DNA of 64,000 nucleotides from DAOSXA01 sp964526835 (GTDB lineage: Bacteria; Zixibacteria; MSB-5A5; GN15; FEB-12): assembly GCA_964526835.1 (NCBI GenBank), contig CAZGMK010000016.1:1-64000 (forward strand), given 5' to 3'. The notes beneath the pieces were generated by a model, which had not been told where the DNA came from, searched no databases, and was given only the letters and a program-made list of their open reading frames with translations. The position numbers and the translations under genes were made by a program. Positions 16,873-25,708 of this stretch are shown piece after piece. Each line of letters opens with the position of its first letter. The stretch's first letter is position 1.

Positions 16873-17974
16873 GTCGCATCTCCGTTCCGAGCATCATCCG
16901 GGCCAGACATGCAGGATCGGGTGTCATGACCTCGCCGGCCCCTGACGGACTATTGCTCGCCAGAACCACCTTAGCGTTGGTCGCCTCGGCAAGAGCCGGG
17001 ACCGAGCCGTAGCGGTGGGTCAAATCGAGCATCGTCACGGCCAGACCGGTCAGGCCGAAAGCCCTCATCTCTGCGCCCAGCCGGATCGCATCGGAAGTGC
17101 GAGTCAGGACCGACATGACACCGATCACATGGGTCGGCGCCAGCGACTTGACTTGAGTCGCCAGTTCTCGAAGGCGATGCTCATCCGACGGCAGAGCTGG
17201 GGTATCTATGAGAGCTATCTCGTTGCTGGTATCGCCGTGCGTCAGGTCGGCCGCACGCGGGTCATCAAGGCGGGCTCCCAGGGCCTCGGCGTATCCGGAT
17301 ATCTCATCGAAGGCGGCCAGCTTGCATGTATCAAGTGATCTCAGCGCGACCTTGCGGTTCTCCAGCGCCGTCAGCCGAGCCGCCAGCTTGCCCAGCAGCG
17401 ACGATTTGCCACCACCGGCCGGTCCGATAAGGACCACCCGGTCGCCCGGCGAGAGGTCTATCCTGGGTTCCATGGCGGAGGCGAACAGGTCGACAAGACC
17501 AGGGAGCAGCTGCTCCTGCAGATCGGCGGGAGATTCGACATCCAGCCCGCAAGTCAGCCGGTCGACTGTATCCGAGGTCAGGTCACAATCCGACAGCAGA
17601 TCAGCCATGTCCGCGACCGATGACTTCTCCAGTCGCGCCGCCCCCCGCTTGTCCTGGCATGCAAGCAACTGCTCGATTCGGCTCTCCAGCGAGGCCAGGC
17701 GGTTAGTGAGTTCGGCCGGAGCCTTTGCATCTTGTTGACGCGCCAGGAATCCGGCCCGGCCCAGCAGGCGGTTCTTCTCCTCCGGCTGGGCAAGAATCAG
17801 GGACATGTGACCGGCGCTCGGATTCTCCAGGCAAGCGGTCACTTCGACACACGCTGAGGGCTCGGCGTCCGGGTTCTGGACAGTCTTCAGGACGATGGCC
17901 TGACCGCCCATCTCCTGGCGCACCTTCTTCAGGGCGGCAGCGCTCGAGGCGGCGGCGAATGACTTAATTATCAT
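16865..17974 (-). CDS. flhF: FlhF SRP-type GTPase with degenerate G motifs
   Basis: 369 residues. The N-terminal B domain starts MIIKSF and EMGGQAIVLKT, typical of FlhF. An N domain follows (about 120-170), then the G domain with Walker A GPAGGGKSS at 184-192. Three other motifs have drifted: DTCK (215-218) for DTYR, DTPA (257-260) for DTAG, and TMLD (314-317) for TKLD, losing the guanine-contacting Lys. FlhF recruits the first flagellar parts to the cell pole. GAGG lies seven bases before the ATG, and the gene overlaps flhA by 11 bases. Confidence 0.9.
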   Translation of the reverse strand: MIIKSFAAASSAAALKKVRQEMGGQAIVLKTVQNPDAEPSACVEVTACLENPSAGHMSLILAQPEEKNRLLGRAGFLARQQDAKAPAELTNRLASLESRIEQLLACQDKRGAARLEKSSVADMADLLSDCDLTSDTVDRLTCGLDVESPADLQEQLLPGLVDLFASAMEPRIDLSPGDRVVLIGPAGGGKSSLLGKLAARLTALENRKVALRSLDTCKLAAFDEISGYAEALGARLDDPRAADLTHGDTSNEIALIDTPALPSDEHRLRELATQVKSLAPTHVIGVMSVLTRTSDAIRLGAEMRAFGLTGLAVTMLDLTHRYGSVPALAEATNAKVVLASNSPSGAGEVMTPDPACLARMMLGTEMRHE

Positions 17975-20054
17975 CTTGCAACCTCACCATTCCGGTGGAT
18001 ATCACCTCGACCTGCGACACCACTTCGTTGTAGGAGATGACAGCCAGCCCGGGGTAACGCGCCTCGACCAGACGGCGCAGAGCCAGGCGGATGTTCGGCG
18101 AACATATGCAAATGGGTATGTGGCCCTTGGTCTGCATGGATTCTACCTCCCTGCCGATTCGCTCCAGCAGACGATCCGTTAGAGACGGATCGAGTACGAG
18201 CATCAGTCCCTGCTTGGTGTTCTGGACCGATTCACCCAGCTTCTGCTCGACAGCCGGGTCGATCGTGAAGACGTGAATCCTGCCTTCTCTGTCTTGATAG
18301 AGCTGCGAGATCTGACGGGCCATGGCCATCCGGACATACTCGGCCAGGACATCGGTTTCCTTGGTCGAGCCGATGTAGTCGGCGACGGTTTCCACGATGG
18401 TGGCCAGATCACGTATCGGTACGCGCTCTTTGAGCAGTGTCTGCAACACCTTGTGCAGCGTGCCCAACGGGACGACTTCGGGAATGACCGAATCCACCAG
18501 GGCGGGATAGTCTTCTTTGAGCGTGTCAACGAGGTGATGGACATCCTGACGAGTAGTAATCTCGGCCGCCGAATTGCGGATGACTTCGGTCAGATGCGTG
18601 GCCATGACCGCCGACGGCTCCACCACGGTGAAGTTTTTGGCCTCTGCTATCTCCCTGAGGTTGGGTATGATCCAGGTGGCCTGCAGACCGAAGGCCGGAT
18701 CACGAGTCTCGAACCCATCGAGTTTCTCTTCGACGAAACCCGGATTGATGGCCAACAGGTGGTCCGGCATGATTTCGAAACTGGCGACCGGGACGCCCTT
18801 GACCTTGATGGCATACTCGTTAGGCTTTAGCTGCATGTTGTCGCGGATGCGCACCGGCGGGACGATGATCCCGAGTTCCCCTGCAATTTGGTTTCGGATA
18901 GTGGTGACTCGCTTCAGGAGATCGCCGCCCTGATTGGTGTCGACCAGTGGGATCAGGCCGTATCCGATTTCCAGGCCGAGAGGATCGACCTTGATCAGGT
19001 CCTCGGTTCGCTCCTCGGGTGATGATTGCTGCTGGCGCTCCTTGGCTTCGGCCATCTTCCTGTCGATGACGATCTTGCGCTTCTGCGATTGCATCGTGGC
19101 ATAGCCGACGCCGCCGACCGCCAGCCCCAGCAGGGCGAAGGTCAGGGTGGGCATTCCCGGCAGGGTTCCGAATACGAACAGCACACCCGCGGCCACGAGG
19201 ATGGCGCGAGGCTGGCGGACTAGTTGGCTGGTCAAGTCGCTGCCCATACTGCCCTTTGCGGCAGTACGGGTAACTATGATACCGGCGGCGGTCGAAACCA
19301 GGAGGGCCGGCACCTGGGTCACCAGGCCGTCACCGATCGAAAGCAGCGAATAAGTACGCAGGGCTTCGGCAAGGCTCATGTCATTGATGGCAATACCGAT
19401 TACGAAGCCGCCTATGATGTTGATGACGGTAATCAGGATGCCGGCGATGGCGTCGCCGCGGACGAACTTCGAGGCGCCGTCCATCGCTCCGTAGAAATCG
19501 GCTTCACGGGAAATCGACTCGCGGCGGTCACGTGCTTCCTGCTCGGAGATGATCCCGGCATTGAGGTCGGCGTCGATGGCCATTTGCTTGCCGGGCATGG
19601 CATCAAGGGTGAACCGGGCGGCGACCTCGCTGATACGTCCCGCACCCTTGGTGATGACTACAAACTGGATTATGATCAGGATGACGAAGACAATGAAGCC
19701 GACGACATAGTTGCCCTGAACAACGAAGTTACCGAAGGAGTTGATTATCTCACCGGCATAGGCCTGCCCCAGAATCAGACGTGTGGAGGCAACGTTAAGA
19801 GCCAGCCGCATCAGGGTCACAATCAGGAGCATACCCGGGAAGACCGATAGCTCAAGGGGTTTGGTCACCCACAGCGTGGTCAGTAGTACTACCAGTGAGA
19901 AGGTGATGTTGAAGGCCAGAGCGAAATCGAGCAGAGCCGTAGGTATAGGGACAATCAGTACGCCGATGATGCCCACGACGCCGACGGCCAGCAGCACATC
20001 GCTGCGCTCCGCCAGATGGCTCAGGAAGCTCCTCTGCGCTTTTGGCTCAGCCAT
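17964..20054 (-). CDS. flhA: Flagellar export gate protein FlhA
   Basis: 696 residues. The N-terminal half (about 15-325) has seven to eight membrane helices. The FHIPEP-family cytoplasmic loop is clear, with RFTLDAMPGKQMAIDADLN. The C-terminal half is the soluble export-platform domain that docks chaperone-substrate complexes, ending with VVSQVEVISTGMVRLQD. Length and motifs are normal for the family. It starts inside the last codons of flhB. Confidence 0.98.
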   Translation of the reverse strand: MAEPKAQRSFLSHLAERSDVLLAVGVVGIIGVLIVPIPTALLDFALAFNITFSLVVLLTTLWVTKPLELSVFPGMLLIVTLMRLALNVASTRLILGQAYAGEIINSFGNFVVQGNYVVGFIVFVILIIIQFVVITKGAGRISEVAARFTLDAMPGKQMAIDADLNAGIISEQEARDRRESISREADFYGAMDGASKFVRGDAIAGILITVINIIGGFVIGIAINDMSLAEALRTYSLLSIGDGLVTQVPALLVSTAAGIIVTRTAAKGSMGSDLTSQLVRQPRAILVAAGVLFVFGTLPGMPTLTFALLGLAVGGVGYATMQSQKRKIVIDRKMAEAKERQQQSSPEERTEDLIKVDPLGLEIGYGLIPLVDTNQGGDLLKRVTTIRNQIAGELGIIVPPVRIRDNMQLKPNEYAIKVKGVPVASFEIMPDHLLAINPGFVEEKLDGFETRDPAFGLQATWIIPNLREIAEAKNFTVVEPSAVMATHLTEVIRNSAAEITTRQDVHHLVDTLKEDYPALVDSVIPEVVPLGTLHKVLQTLLKERVPIRDLATIVETVADYIGSTKETDVLAEYVRMAMARQISQLYQDREGRIHVFTIDPAVEQKLGESVQNTKQGLMLVLDPSLTDRLLERIGREVESMQTKGHIPICICSPNIRLALRRLVEARYPGLAVISYNEVVSQVEVISTGMVRLQDDN

Positions 20055-21123
20055 CCGAATTCACCTTCTTCTTCAGGCGATAGACATAAGCCAGCAGTTC
20101 GGCGACAGCTCGGTAGAGGTTTTCGGGCACGAAGTCGCCCACGCGGCACATTTTGAACAGCGCACGGGCCAGCGGCGGGTCTTCGATCACCGGGATGTCG
20201 TGCTTGCGAGCGATGTCCTTGAGCCTTTGGGCCAGCAGGCGTTCACCCTTGGCGATCACCTTGGGGGCGTTCATCTCGCCGGAGTCGTACTTCAGAGCCA
20301 CCGCCAAGTGGGTAGGGTTGGTGACAACGACATCGGCCAGCGGCACCGCGTCCATCTGCCGCTGCCGCGAGAGTTCGCGCTGCGCCTGTCGAATGCGACT
20401 GCGGAGTTCCGGAGACCCTTCCGTGTCGCGATTCTCCTCCTTGATATCCTGCTTCGACATCTTGATCGACTTTTCGAAGTCGTAGCGCTTATAGAGATAA
20501 TCGAGAATGGCGATGACGATCATGATCGCCCCCACCTTGAGACCAAGAACGACAGCCGTCTTGCCCATGGCCGAGGCTATGTCCATCACCGACATGTCCG
20601 GCAGGAGGAAGAAGGAATCGAATTCGGTTTCGATAGCCTTATAAGCGACGATGCCGACGATCAGCAACTTCAGTGTATCGCGAAACAGACTCACCAGCGC
20701 CGTCAGGCCGAACAGGCGCTTGAAACCGGACAGCGGACTGATCTTGTTGAAGTTTGGCTCGATGGACTTGGGGGTGATTCGGAACCCGACCTGGGCCACG
20801 TTGGCCGCGATAGCGATGACCGTCAGGACTATGAACGTCGGCCCGACTATCTCGAAGAACTTGAGAGCGAAGTCACCGAAGACCCTGGACATGCTGGCGT
20901 CGGCGGCGGCGATCGCCGGGGCGTGGGTCATGGTGTGCTGCATCATGGCCTGGAGTCGCTCGGCCATCCGGGGACCAAGCATGAAGAGAGACAAGAAGCC
21001 GAAACTAAGCAGGGCGGCTGCATTCACCTCCGGCGACTTGGCTACCTTGCCTTCCTCGCGGGCCTTTTCCCGGCGCCGCGGTGTGGCCTTCTCTGTCCTT
21101 TCCTGAAATCCCTGTTCCGGCAT
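20047..21123 (-). CDS. flhB: Flagellar export switch protein FlhB
   Basis: 358 residues. The N-terminus has the characteristic ERTEKATPRRREKAREEGKV run. Four membrane helices follow, then a long cytoplasmic helix. The autocleavage motif NPTH is at 269-272, inside VVTNPTHLAVAL. Cleavage between Asn and Pro switches export from rod/hook to filament substrates, working with FliK, which is encoded upstream. It lies six bases after fliR. Confidence 0.98.
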   Translation of the reverse strand: MPEQGFQERTEKATPRRREKAREEGKVAKSPEVNAAALLSFGFLSLFMLGPRMAERLQAMMQHTMTHAPAIAAADASMSRVFGDFALKFFEIVGPTFIVLTVIAIAANVAQVGFRITPKSIEPNFNKISPLSGFKRLFGLTALVSLFRDTLKLLIVGIVAYKAIETEFDSFFLLPDMSVMDIASAMGKTAVVLGLKVGAIMIVIAILDYLYKRYDFEKSIKMSKQDIKEENRDTEGSPELRSRIRQAQRELSRQRQMDAVPLADVVVTNPTHLAVALKYDSGEMNAPKVIAKGERLLAQRLKDIARKHDIPVIEDPPLARALFKMCRVGDFVPENLYRAVAELLAYVYRLKKKVNSDG

Positions 21124-21129
21124 CGGCTA

Positions 21130-21930
21130 TCAGGCCTTCCCCAGAGCATTAAGGACGAAGTCCAGTTGCGTATCGAAGTATCCGACGGCGCGCTGGAATA
21201 TCCAGGCGGCGGCGGGCAACGCCATAGCCATGACCGTCAGTCCGACCCCGATCTTCAGGGGCATGCCCATGAAGAAAACGTTCAGCGTCGGCATTGTCTT
21301 GGCGATGGTGCCGAGGGCCACATCTGTCATGAAGAGGGTGACCGTGACCGGCGCAGCTATCTTCAGGGCCAAAACGAAGACATAGGCGGTCAATCGAATG
21401 AACATGTCGGTGAAGCTGCCGCCGGCGAAGGCGGCTCCCGGCGGAATCAGTTCGTAGCTGTCTGCGAAGGCGTGAATCATCAGGTGATGGCCGTTGATAG
21501 TCAGGAAGATCAGGACGCCCACGATGAACCAGAGCCGGCCGAGAATCGAAACCTGTCCGGACAGGTTGGCGTCGTACTGAGTTACCACGGCGAAACCCAT
21601 CTGGTAGCCGAGCAGGCCGCCGGCGGTGTGTATCGCCATGAAGATCAGGTTGAAGACCAGGCCAATGACAACGCCGACCAGCAACTCCCTGAAGGCCAGT
21701 CCGGCCAGCTGCCAGATCGATGTCGAGACCGGAAGCGGGTCAATATTGAGCGAACTCACCAGGATCAGCGTCAGGAGGATCAGCAGGCCGACTCGGATCA
21801 TCGAAGAGACATTGCGGTGACCCAGCACCGGCGCCATCAGGAACAGGCCTGAGACTCTCAACATGATCAGGAGCAGCAATTGCAGCTTCTCTGCGCTGTA
21901 GTTAATGAATTCGAACAAGTTACCAACCAC
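21130..21930 (-). CDS. fliR: Flagellar export gate protein FliR
   Basis: About 266 residues with multiple membrane helices, and the FliR signatures LRVSGLFLMAPVLG near the N-terminus and GLLGYQMGFAVV mid-protein. It forms the export pore with FliP and FliQ. The start is uncertain. The GTG at 21930 lies 18 bases after AGGAGG; an in-frame CTG at 21939 is at a better nine-base spacing, and a TTG at 21918 is also possible. It is separated from fliQ by about 318 bases, unusual because these genes are normally adjacent. Confidence 0.95.
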   Translation of the reverse strand: MVGNLFEFINYSAEKLQLLLLIMLRVSGLFLMAPVLGHRNVSSMIRVGLLILLTLILVSSLNIDPLPVSTSIWQLAGLAFRELLVGVVIGLVFNLIFMAIHTAGGLLGYQMGFAVVTQYDANLSGQVSILGRLWFIVGVLIFLTINGHHLMIHAFADSYELIPPGAAFAGGSFTDMFIRLTAYVFVLALKIAAPVTVTLFMTDVALGTIAKTMPTLNVFFMGMPLKIGVGLTVMAMALPAAAWIFQRAVGYFDTQLDFVLNALGKA

Positions 21931-22248
21931 ACACTTCAGGTTACTCGCCCTCCTTTATTATCAAGCCGTGTGCCAGATTGAAACGAGCCAAGCAGATCGC
22001 GTAAGCGCCTGTTCTGACAGAGCTTACGAAAACCGCAAAATCAACTTAAGTGTGTCGTCGGGCAGGCGGGGAAAGGATTAACCACCGAGGTGGTCAGTCA
22101 ATGCCCAGGCAGACAGGTCGACGTGTAAGCGGATCCTTCAAGTGCAGCCAAGTTGCTGTCTGTCATCGGGCAGGGAGTGGCCGCGACCTGTTGATGGAGC
22201 GACCCACTGAGGGGGCGGCATTGTTCACTAAAGGCGCAGTTGCCTGCG
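21931..22248 (-). other. Gap between fliQ and fliR with hairpins and a weak sigma-54-like element
   Basis: No convincing gene lies in these 318 bases. The inverted repeat CGTAAGC (22000-22006) / GCTTACG (22022-22028) would form a seven-pair hairpin, and ACCACCGAGGTGGT (22081-22094) a short one. On the minus strand near 21960-21976 there is TGGCAC-N5-TTGAT, one base off the sigma-54 -12 GC. If used, it would start RNA inside the AGGAGG before fliR, so a true promoter is doubtful. Confidence 0.4.
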
Positions 22249-22521
22249 TCAGCCGCCGACCAAAGTCGGGATCAGTTCGAAGATATGACGAGTGAAATCG
22301 GTCGCCTTGTTGATCATCCAGGGCAGGAAGATCAGCAGAGCCGTACCGACAGCGAGGATCTTGGGAATGAATGTCAAGGTCATTTCCTGAATCTGAGTGA
22401 CGGCCTGAAAGAGGGCTATACACAGTCCGACAATCAGTCCGAAGAGAAGCATCGGGCCGGCGATCATCATGGTCAGGATGAGAGCCTCACGGCCCAGGGT
22501 TACCACCATCTGTGCTGTCAC
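22249..22521 (-). CDS. fliQ: Flagellar export gate protein FliQ
   Basis: 90 residues from the GTG at 22521, giving the normal family length (about 89) and a normal start (TAQMVVTLGREAL). AGGAGGAGAGG lies just upstream. A longer open frame starting at 22572 overlaps fliP and is not needed. Two membrane helices are clear (LILTMMIAGPMLLFGLIVG and FIPKILAVGTALLIFLPW). It packs around the FliP/FliR pore. Confidence 0.95.
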   Translation of the reverse strand: MTAQMVVTLGREALILTMMIAGPMLLFGLIVGLCIALFQAVTQIQEMTLTFIPKILAVGTALLIFLPWMINKATDFTRHIFELIPTLVGG

Positions 22522-22537
22522 TTTCCGCCTCTCCTCC

Positions 22538-23293
22538 TTACATGTGGAACGACTCGACCAGGGATTTGACAAGCAGATACCACCCGTCGACGAGCACGAA
22601 CAGGAGTATCTTGAACGGCAGAGAAACGATGATCGGCGGCAGCATCATCATTCCCATCGACATCAGAACTGAGGCCACCACCATATCAATGACCAGGAAC
22701 GGTATGAACAAAACGAAGGCAATCTGGAAGGCGGTGCGGAGCTCGCTGATGACAAATCCCGGCACCAGCACTGACAGGGGCAGTTCGCCGGCGTTTTCCG
22801 GGCGTTCCATCCTGGAGATGCCGACGAATAGCGCCAGGTCCTTTTCGCGAGTCTGGCTCAGCATGAACTTCTTGAAGGGCGCTGCGGTCTGATCGAAGGC
22901 TTGCTCGCGCGCCATCTCACCATCAAGGAAGGGCTTGATTCCGTCGTTGTAGGCAGTCTCGATGGCGGGCGTCATGATGAAGAAGGTCAGAATGAGGGCC
23001 AGCGCAGCCAGCAGTTGGTTTGGCGGCATCTGATGGATGCCCATGGCGTGGCGAAGAAACGAAAGGACGACAATAATCCGGATGAAGGAGGTGACCATGA
23101 TCAGGATCGACGGCGCCAGGGCCAGGACGGTGAGCAGAATCACGATCTGCAGGGTAGTGGAGATCTCGTCGGTATTCTCGGCCTCTCCCACCTGCAGAGA
23201 CACTTTGGGCAGCGTCTGAGCCTGAGGTGAGGCGGCGGCCAGACACAGCAGTGCCAGCACAAGCCAGAGAATGAGTTTCACCGATCTCTTCAT
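22538..23293 (-). CDS. fliP: Flagellar export gate protein FliP
   Basis: 251 residues from the ATG at 23293; an upstream TTG at 23317 is possible but has a poorer site. The N-terminal signal peptide (RSVKLILWLVLALLCLAAA) is normal for FliP. Conserved segments include FLRHAMGIHQMPPNQ and the C-terminal MSMGMMMLPP. Four membrane helices follow the signal. It is the main subunit of the export pore. Confidence 0.97.
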   Translation of the reverse strand: MKRSVKLILWLVLALLCLAAASPQAQTLPKVSLQVGEAENTDEISTTLQIVILLTVLALAPSILIMVTSFIRIIVVLSFLRHAMGIHQMPPNQLLAALALILTFFIMTPAIETAYNDGIKPFLDGEMAREQAFDQTAAPFKKFMLSQTREKDLALFVGISRMERPENAGELPLSVLVPGFVISELRTAFQIAFVLFIPFLVIDMVVASVLMSMGMMMLPPIIVSLPFKILLFVLVDGWYLLVKSLVESFHM

Positions 23294-23376
23294 ATCCAAT
23301 GTGCTTTCTGTCCGCAACTTCCTGTCGCGAACCCCGCGGCCGAATCCATGGCCGTCGGATGAGTACCTGCCGCTGT

Positions 23377-23952
23377 CTATTCCCCGACCGCGGTCATTGT
23401 CTGCGGACGGGACGCAAAACGGCGGAGCCGGTTGGCCGCAGTAGTGAACATCCTGTCGAATCCTTTGCCTGCTTCACTATCAGGATTCGGCTGATCCGCG
23501 AGAGCCAGGGCGGTCTGATCCGAATCCAGCTCCGTCAGCACCGACATCTGTCCCTCAGTTATCCCCACCACGATCGCCTTGTCGGCCACCCTGAGCAGGG
23601 CGACAGTCTTCTTCGGCGCCAGGTAGGCGGTCTCGATTACTTCGAGCAGTTGCTGACCGCTGTGTCTGCGTCGCCGGCCGCCGTTCAGGCGCTTCAGACC
23701 CCATACCGCTCCGTAGATGGCGAGGACCACTATTACCAGCGCCGCCGCCATCTTGCCCATAGCGGCCACCATGCCGTCGTCCATTCCGGTCAGGGCTCGG
23801 ACCTCGCTCTGCGCATCATCTGCCGGCACGGGCGCCACGGTCAGGGCGGACTGCCCGACAGCATCGGTTCGGCCGACGTCGATCAACATCAGTCCCGCCA
23901 GGGCTACGGCCAGGATAAGGGCCGTCGTCAAGAACGTGCGTTTGCGATTCAC
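23377..23952 (-). CDS. fliO: FliO-type flagellar assembly protein
   Basis: 191 residues from a GTG that overlaps the fliN stop by four bases, with GGAG seven bases upstream. There is an N-terminal hydrophobic segment (about 8-25), a periplasmic stretch, a membrane helix (about 63-87) followed by a basic RRRRHSG run, and then the FliO/MopB core with LEVIETAYLAPKKTVALLRVADKAIVVGITEG. FliO helps FliP assemble. The double hydrophobic N-terminus suggests a cleaved signal or two-pass topology. Confidence 0.88.
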   Translation of the reverse strand: MNRKRTFLTTALILAVALAGLMLIDVGRTDAVGQSALTVAPVPADDAQSEVRALTGMDDGMVAAMGKMAAALVIVVLAIYGAVWGLKRLNGGRRRRHSGQQLLEVIETAYLAPKKTVALLRVADKAIVVGITEGQMSVLTELDSDQTALALADQPNPDSEAGKGFDRMFTTAANRLRRFASRPQTMTAVGE

Positions 23953-24695
23953 GATTGCTCTCCGAGCACCTTGAGGCGTTCCTCGGTAGTCAGCAGCTGA
24001 GTGATGCGCACGCCGAAGTTCTCGTCGATGACGACTACTTCCCCGCGGGCGACTATGCGACCGTTGACCAGCAAATCCACCGGTTCACCGGCGAGCTTGT
24101 TCAACTCCACGACCGATCCCGGTCCGAGCGACAGAATGTCGGAGATCGCCATCTTGGTGCGTCCAAGTTCAATGGAGATCGGCAGATTGACATCCAGCAG
24201 CAACTCGATGTTGCGCGTCTCGGTGTTGCCCGCCGTCTGCTGGAGCTGCTGAAGTTCAGCCTGCGAGACCGAAGACGAGCCGAAGTTAATGTCGTCGGCG
24301 GAGGCCTTTTGCTCTTCGGAGGGAAGGTCCTGGAGCATGGCCATCATTGCCGCCTCGGCGTCTTCCTCGGAGGCATCGTCAGGGTTGTGCACCCCGCCGC
24401 TCGGGGCATCTCCTCGTTCGGACTCCTCCAGCATGGCCATCATCGCCGCCTCGGCATCCTCCTCAGAGGCATCTTCCGAATTCACGTCGGATTCATCGGA
24501 AGGTTGCTCGCTATCGTCTGCTGGTTCGTCCTCGGAGGCCTCGGGCAGTTGTTCATCCGAGGACTCCTCGGCCGCCGATTCGGACGGCGCACCTTCCGGG
24601 GATGCTGGTCCGTCGGCCGAGGCCTCTTCAGCGGCATGCTCCTCAGGCTCCTGAGCGGCTTCCTCGGTACCCGGGCTCTTGGTTTCGTCTTCCAT
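23949..24695 (-). CDS. fliN: Flagellar motor switch protein FliN with acidic, repeat-bearing N-terminal extension
   Basis: 248 residues, more than twice the classical FliN. Residues 1-160 are very acidic and low-complexity. They contain a 15-residue direct repeat, DASEEDAEAAMMAML, at 75-89 and 107-121. The FliN/SpoA core is at about 162-246 (NIELLLDVNLPISIELGRT, then LGPGSVVELNKLAGEPVDLLVNG). FliN forms the base of the C-ring with FliM. The repeats resemble short docking peptides. AGGAG lies eight bases before the ATG. Confidence 0.95.
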   Translation of the reverse strand: MEDETKSPGTEEAAQEPEEHAAEEASADGPASPEGAPSESAAEESSDEQLPEASEDEPADDSEQPSDESDVNSEDASEEDAEAAMMAMLEESERGDAPSGGVHNPDDASEEDAEAAMMAMLQDLPSEEQKASADDINFGSSSVSQAELQQLQQTAGNTETRNIELLLDVNLPISIELGRTKMAISDILSLGPGSVVELNKLAGEPVDLLVNGRIVARGEVVVIDENFGVRITQLLTTEERLKVLGEQS

Positions 24696-24697
24696 AC

Positions 24698-25693
24698 TTA
24701 GTGCTCCTGTGCCTCCGTGTCACAATCGGCTGTGATTTGTATAGCTTTCTTCTTGCCCGACAACCCGGGTCGGGCCAGGAATTTCTTGCGGCCGCTGACA
24801 AACACCGAGACCATCTGGTTTATCCGCGTCTCGGTCGGGATGATATCGCCGGGGCTGAGACTCAGGAAGTCCTTCATCCTGAGTTTCGTCTCAAGCAACT
24901 GGGCCGCCAGTTCGGTCTTCACGCCGACAAGGTTGTCGCGAATGATATCCCTATCGCGATCCTGGTTCTTCTTTGCGGTAGCGTCGATCCAGTTCTGAGC
25001 CGACAGCTTGGTGATAACAGGCTCAAGCGAGACATACGGATAGCAGATGGTCAGCAAACCGGTAGATTGGAACATCTTGACCTGAAATGACACGACAACC
25101 ACCGTCTCTCCGGGAGGGACAATTTGAATGAACTGGGGGTTGGTCTCGAAGGATCTCTGCTCGATATCGAGCTTTTGGATGTTCTCCCATGCCCGCTCCA
25201 GGTCGGTGAACAGCTTCTGCGTCAGGCGGCTTACTACAGCGCGCTCGATGCCGGTAAGTTCGCGTTCAGATTCCAGTATCTTGCCGGATCCGCCGAACAT
25301 TCGGTCGATCAAGGCGAAGGTAAGGGTCGGGTTGAAGTCGACCAGACAGCCGCCCTCGAGCGGATGAGCAGCGAAGGTGAAAGTACACGAGGGGGTCACC
25401 AGCGACATGATGAACTCGCTGTAGGTGATCTGGTCGACCGAGACCAGATCGATGTCGACAATTGTCCGCAGAACCGTCGACAACGTGCTGCCGTAGTGGC
25501 CGGCGAAGTTGTCGTGCATGTTCTCGAGAGTGCGTATCTGGTCTTTGGAGACACGATTGGGATGCTTGAAGTCATACGCTACTATCGAGCGTAACTTCTC
25601 ATCCTCAATGCTCTCCTCTTCAACATCGCCCTCCGAACTGGAGACGGTGGTCAGAAGAGCATCAATCTCGTCCTGTGAAAGAATCTTCGCCAC
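24698..25693 (-). CDS. fliM: Flagellar motor switch protein FliM
   Basis: 331 residues from a GTG with AAGG seven bases upstream. The N-terminus carries the CheY-P docking motif ILSQDEIDALL at residues 4-14. The middle CheC-like domain and the C-terminal SpoA domain (LLETKLRMKDFLSLSPGDII) follow. FliM links CheY-P binding to rotation switching. It sits two bases from fliN and fifteen from fliL. Confidence 0.97.
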   Translation of the reverse strand: MAKILSQDEIDALLTTVSSSEGDVEEESIEDEKLRSIVAYDFKHPNRVSKDQIRTLENMHDNFAGHYGSTLSTVLRTIVDIDLVSVDQITYSEFIMSLVTPSCTFTFAAHPLEGGCLVDFNPTLTFALIDRMFGGSGKILESERELTGIERAVVSRLTQKLFTDLERAWENIQKLDIEQRSFETNPQFIQIVPPGETVVVVSFQVKMFQSTGLLTICYPYVSLEPVITKLSAQNWIDATAKKNQDRDRDIIRDNLVGVKTELAAQLLETKLRMKDFLSLSPGDIIPTETRINQMVSVFVSGRKKFLARPGLSGKKKAIQITADCDTEAQEH

Positions 25694-25708
25694 GGCTACG
25701 CCTTCGCC

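Noticed and set aside
20000..21852. Long plus-strand frame (689 codons) opposite fliR and flhB
   Set aside because: A shadow of strongly conserved minus-strand genes; its His/Gln/Asp-rich composition is typical of antisense frames.
21960..21976. Sigma-54 promoter for fliR
   Set aside because: The -12 GC is GA and the start would fall within the ribosome site; kept only as a note on the gap.
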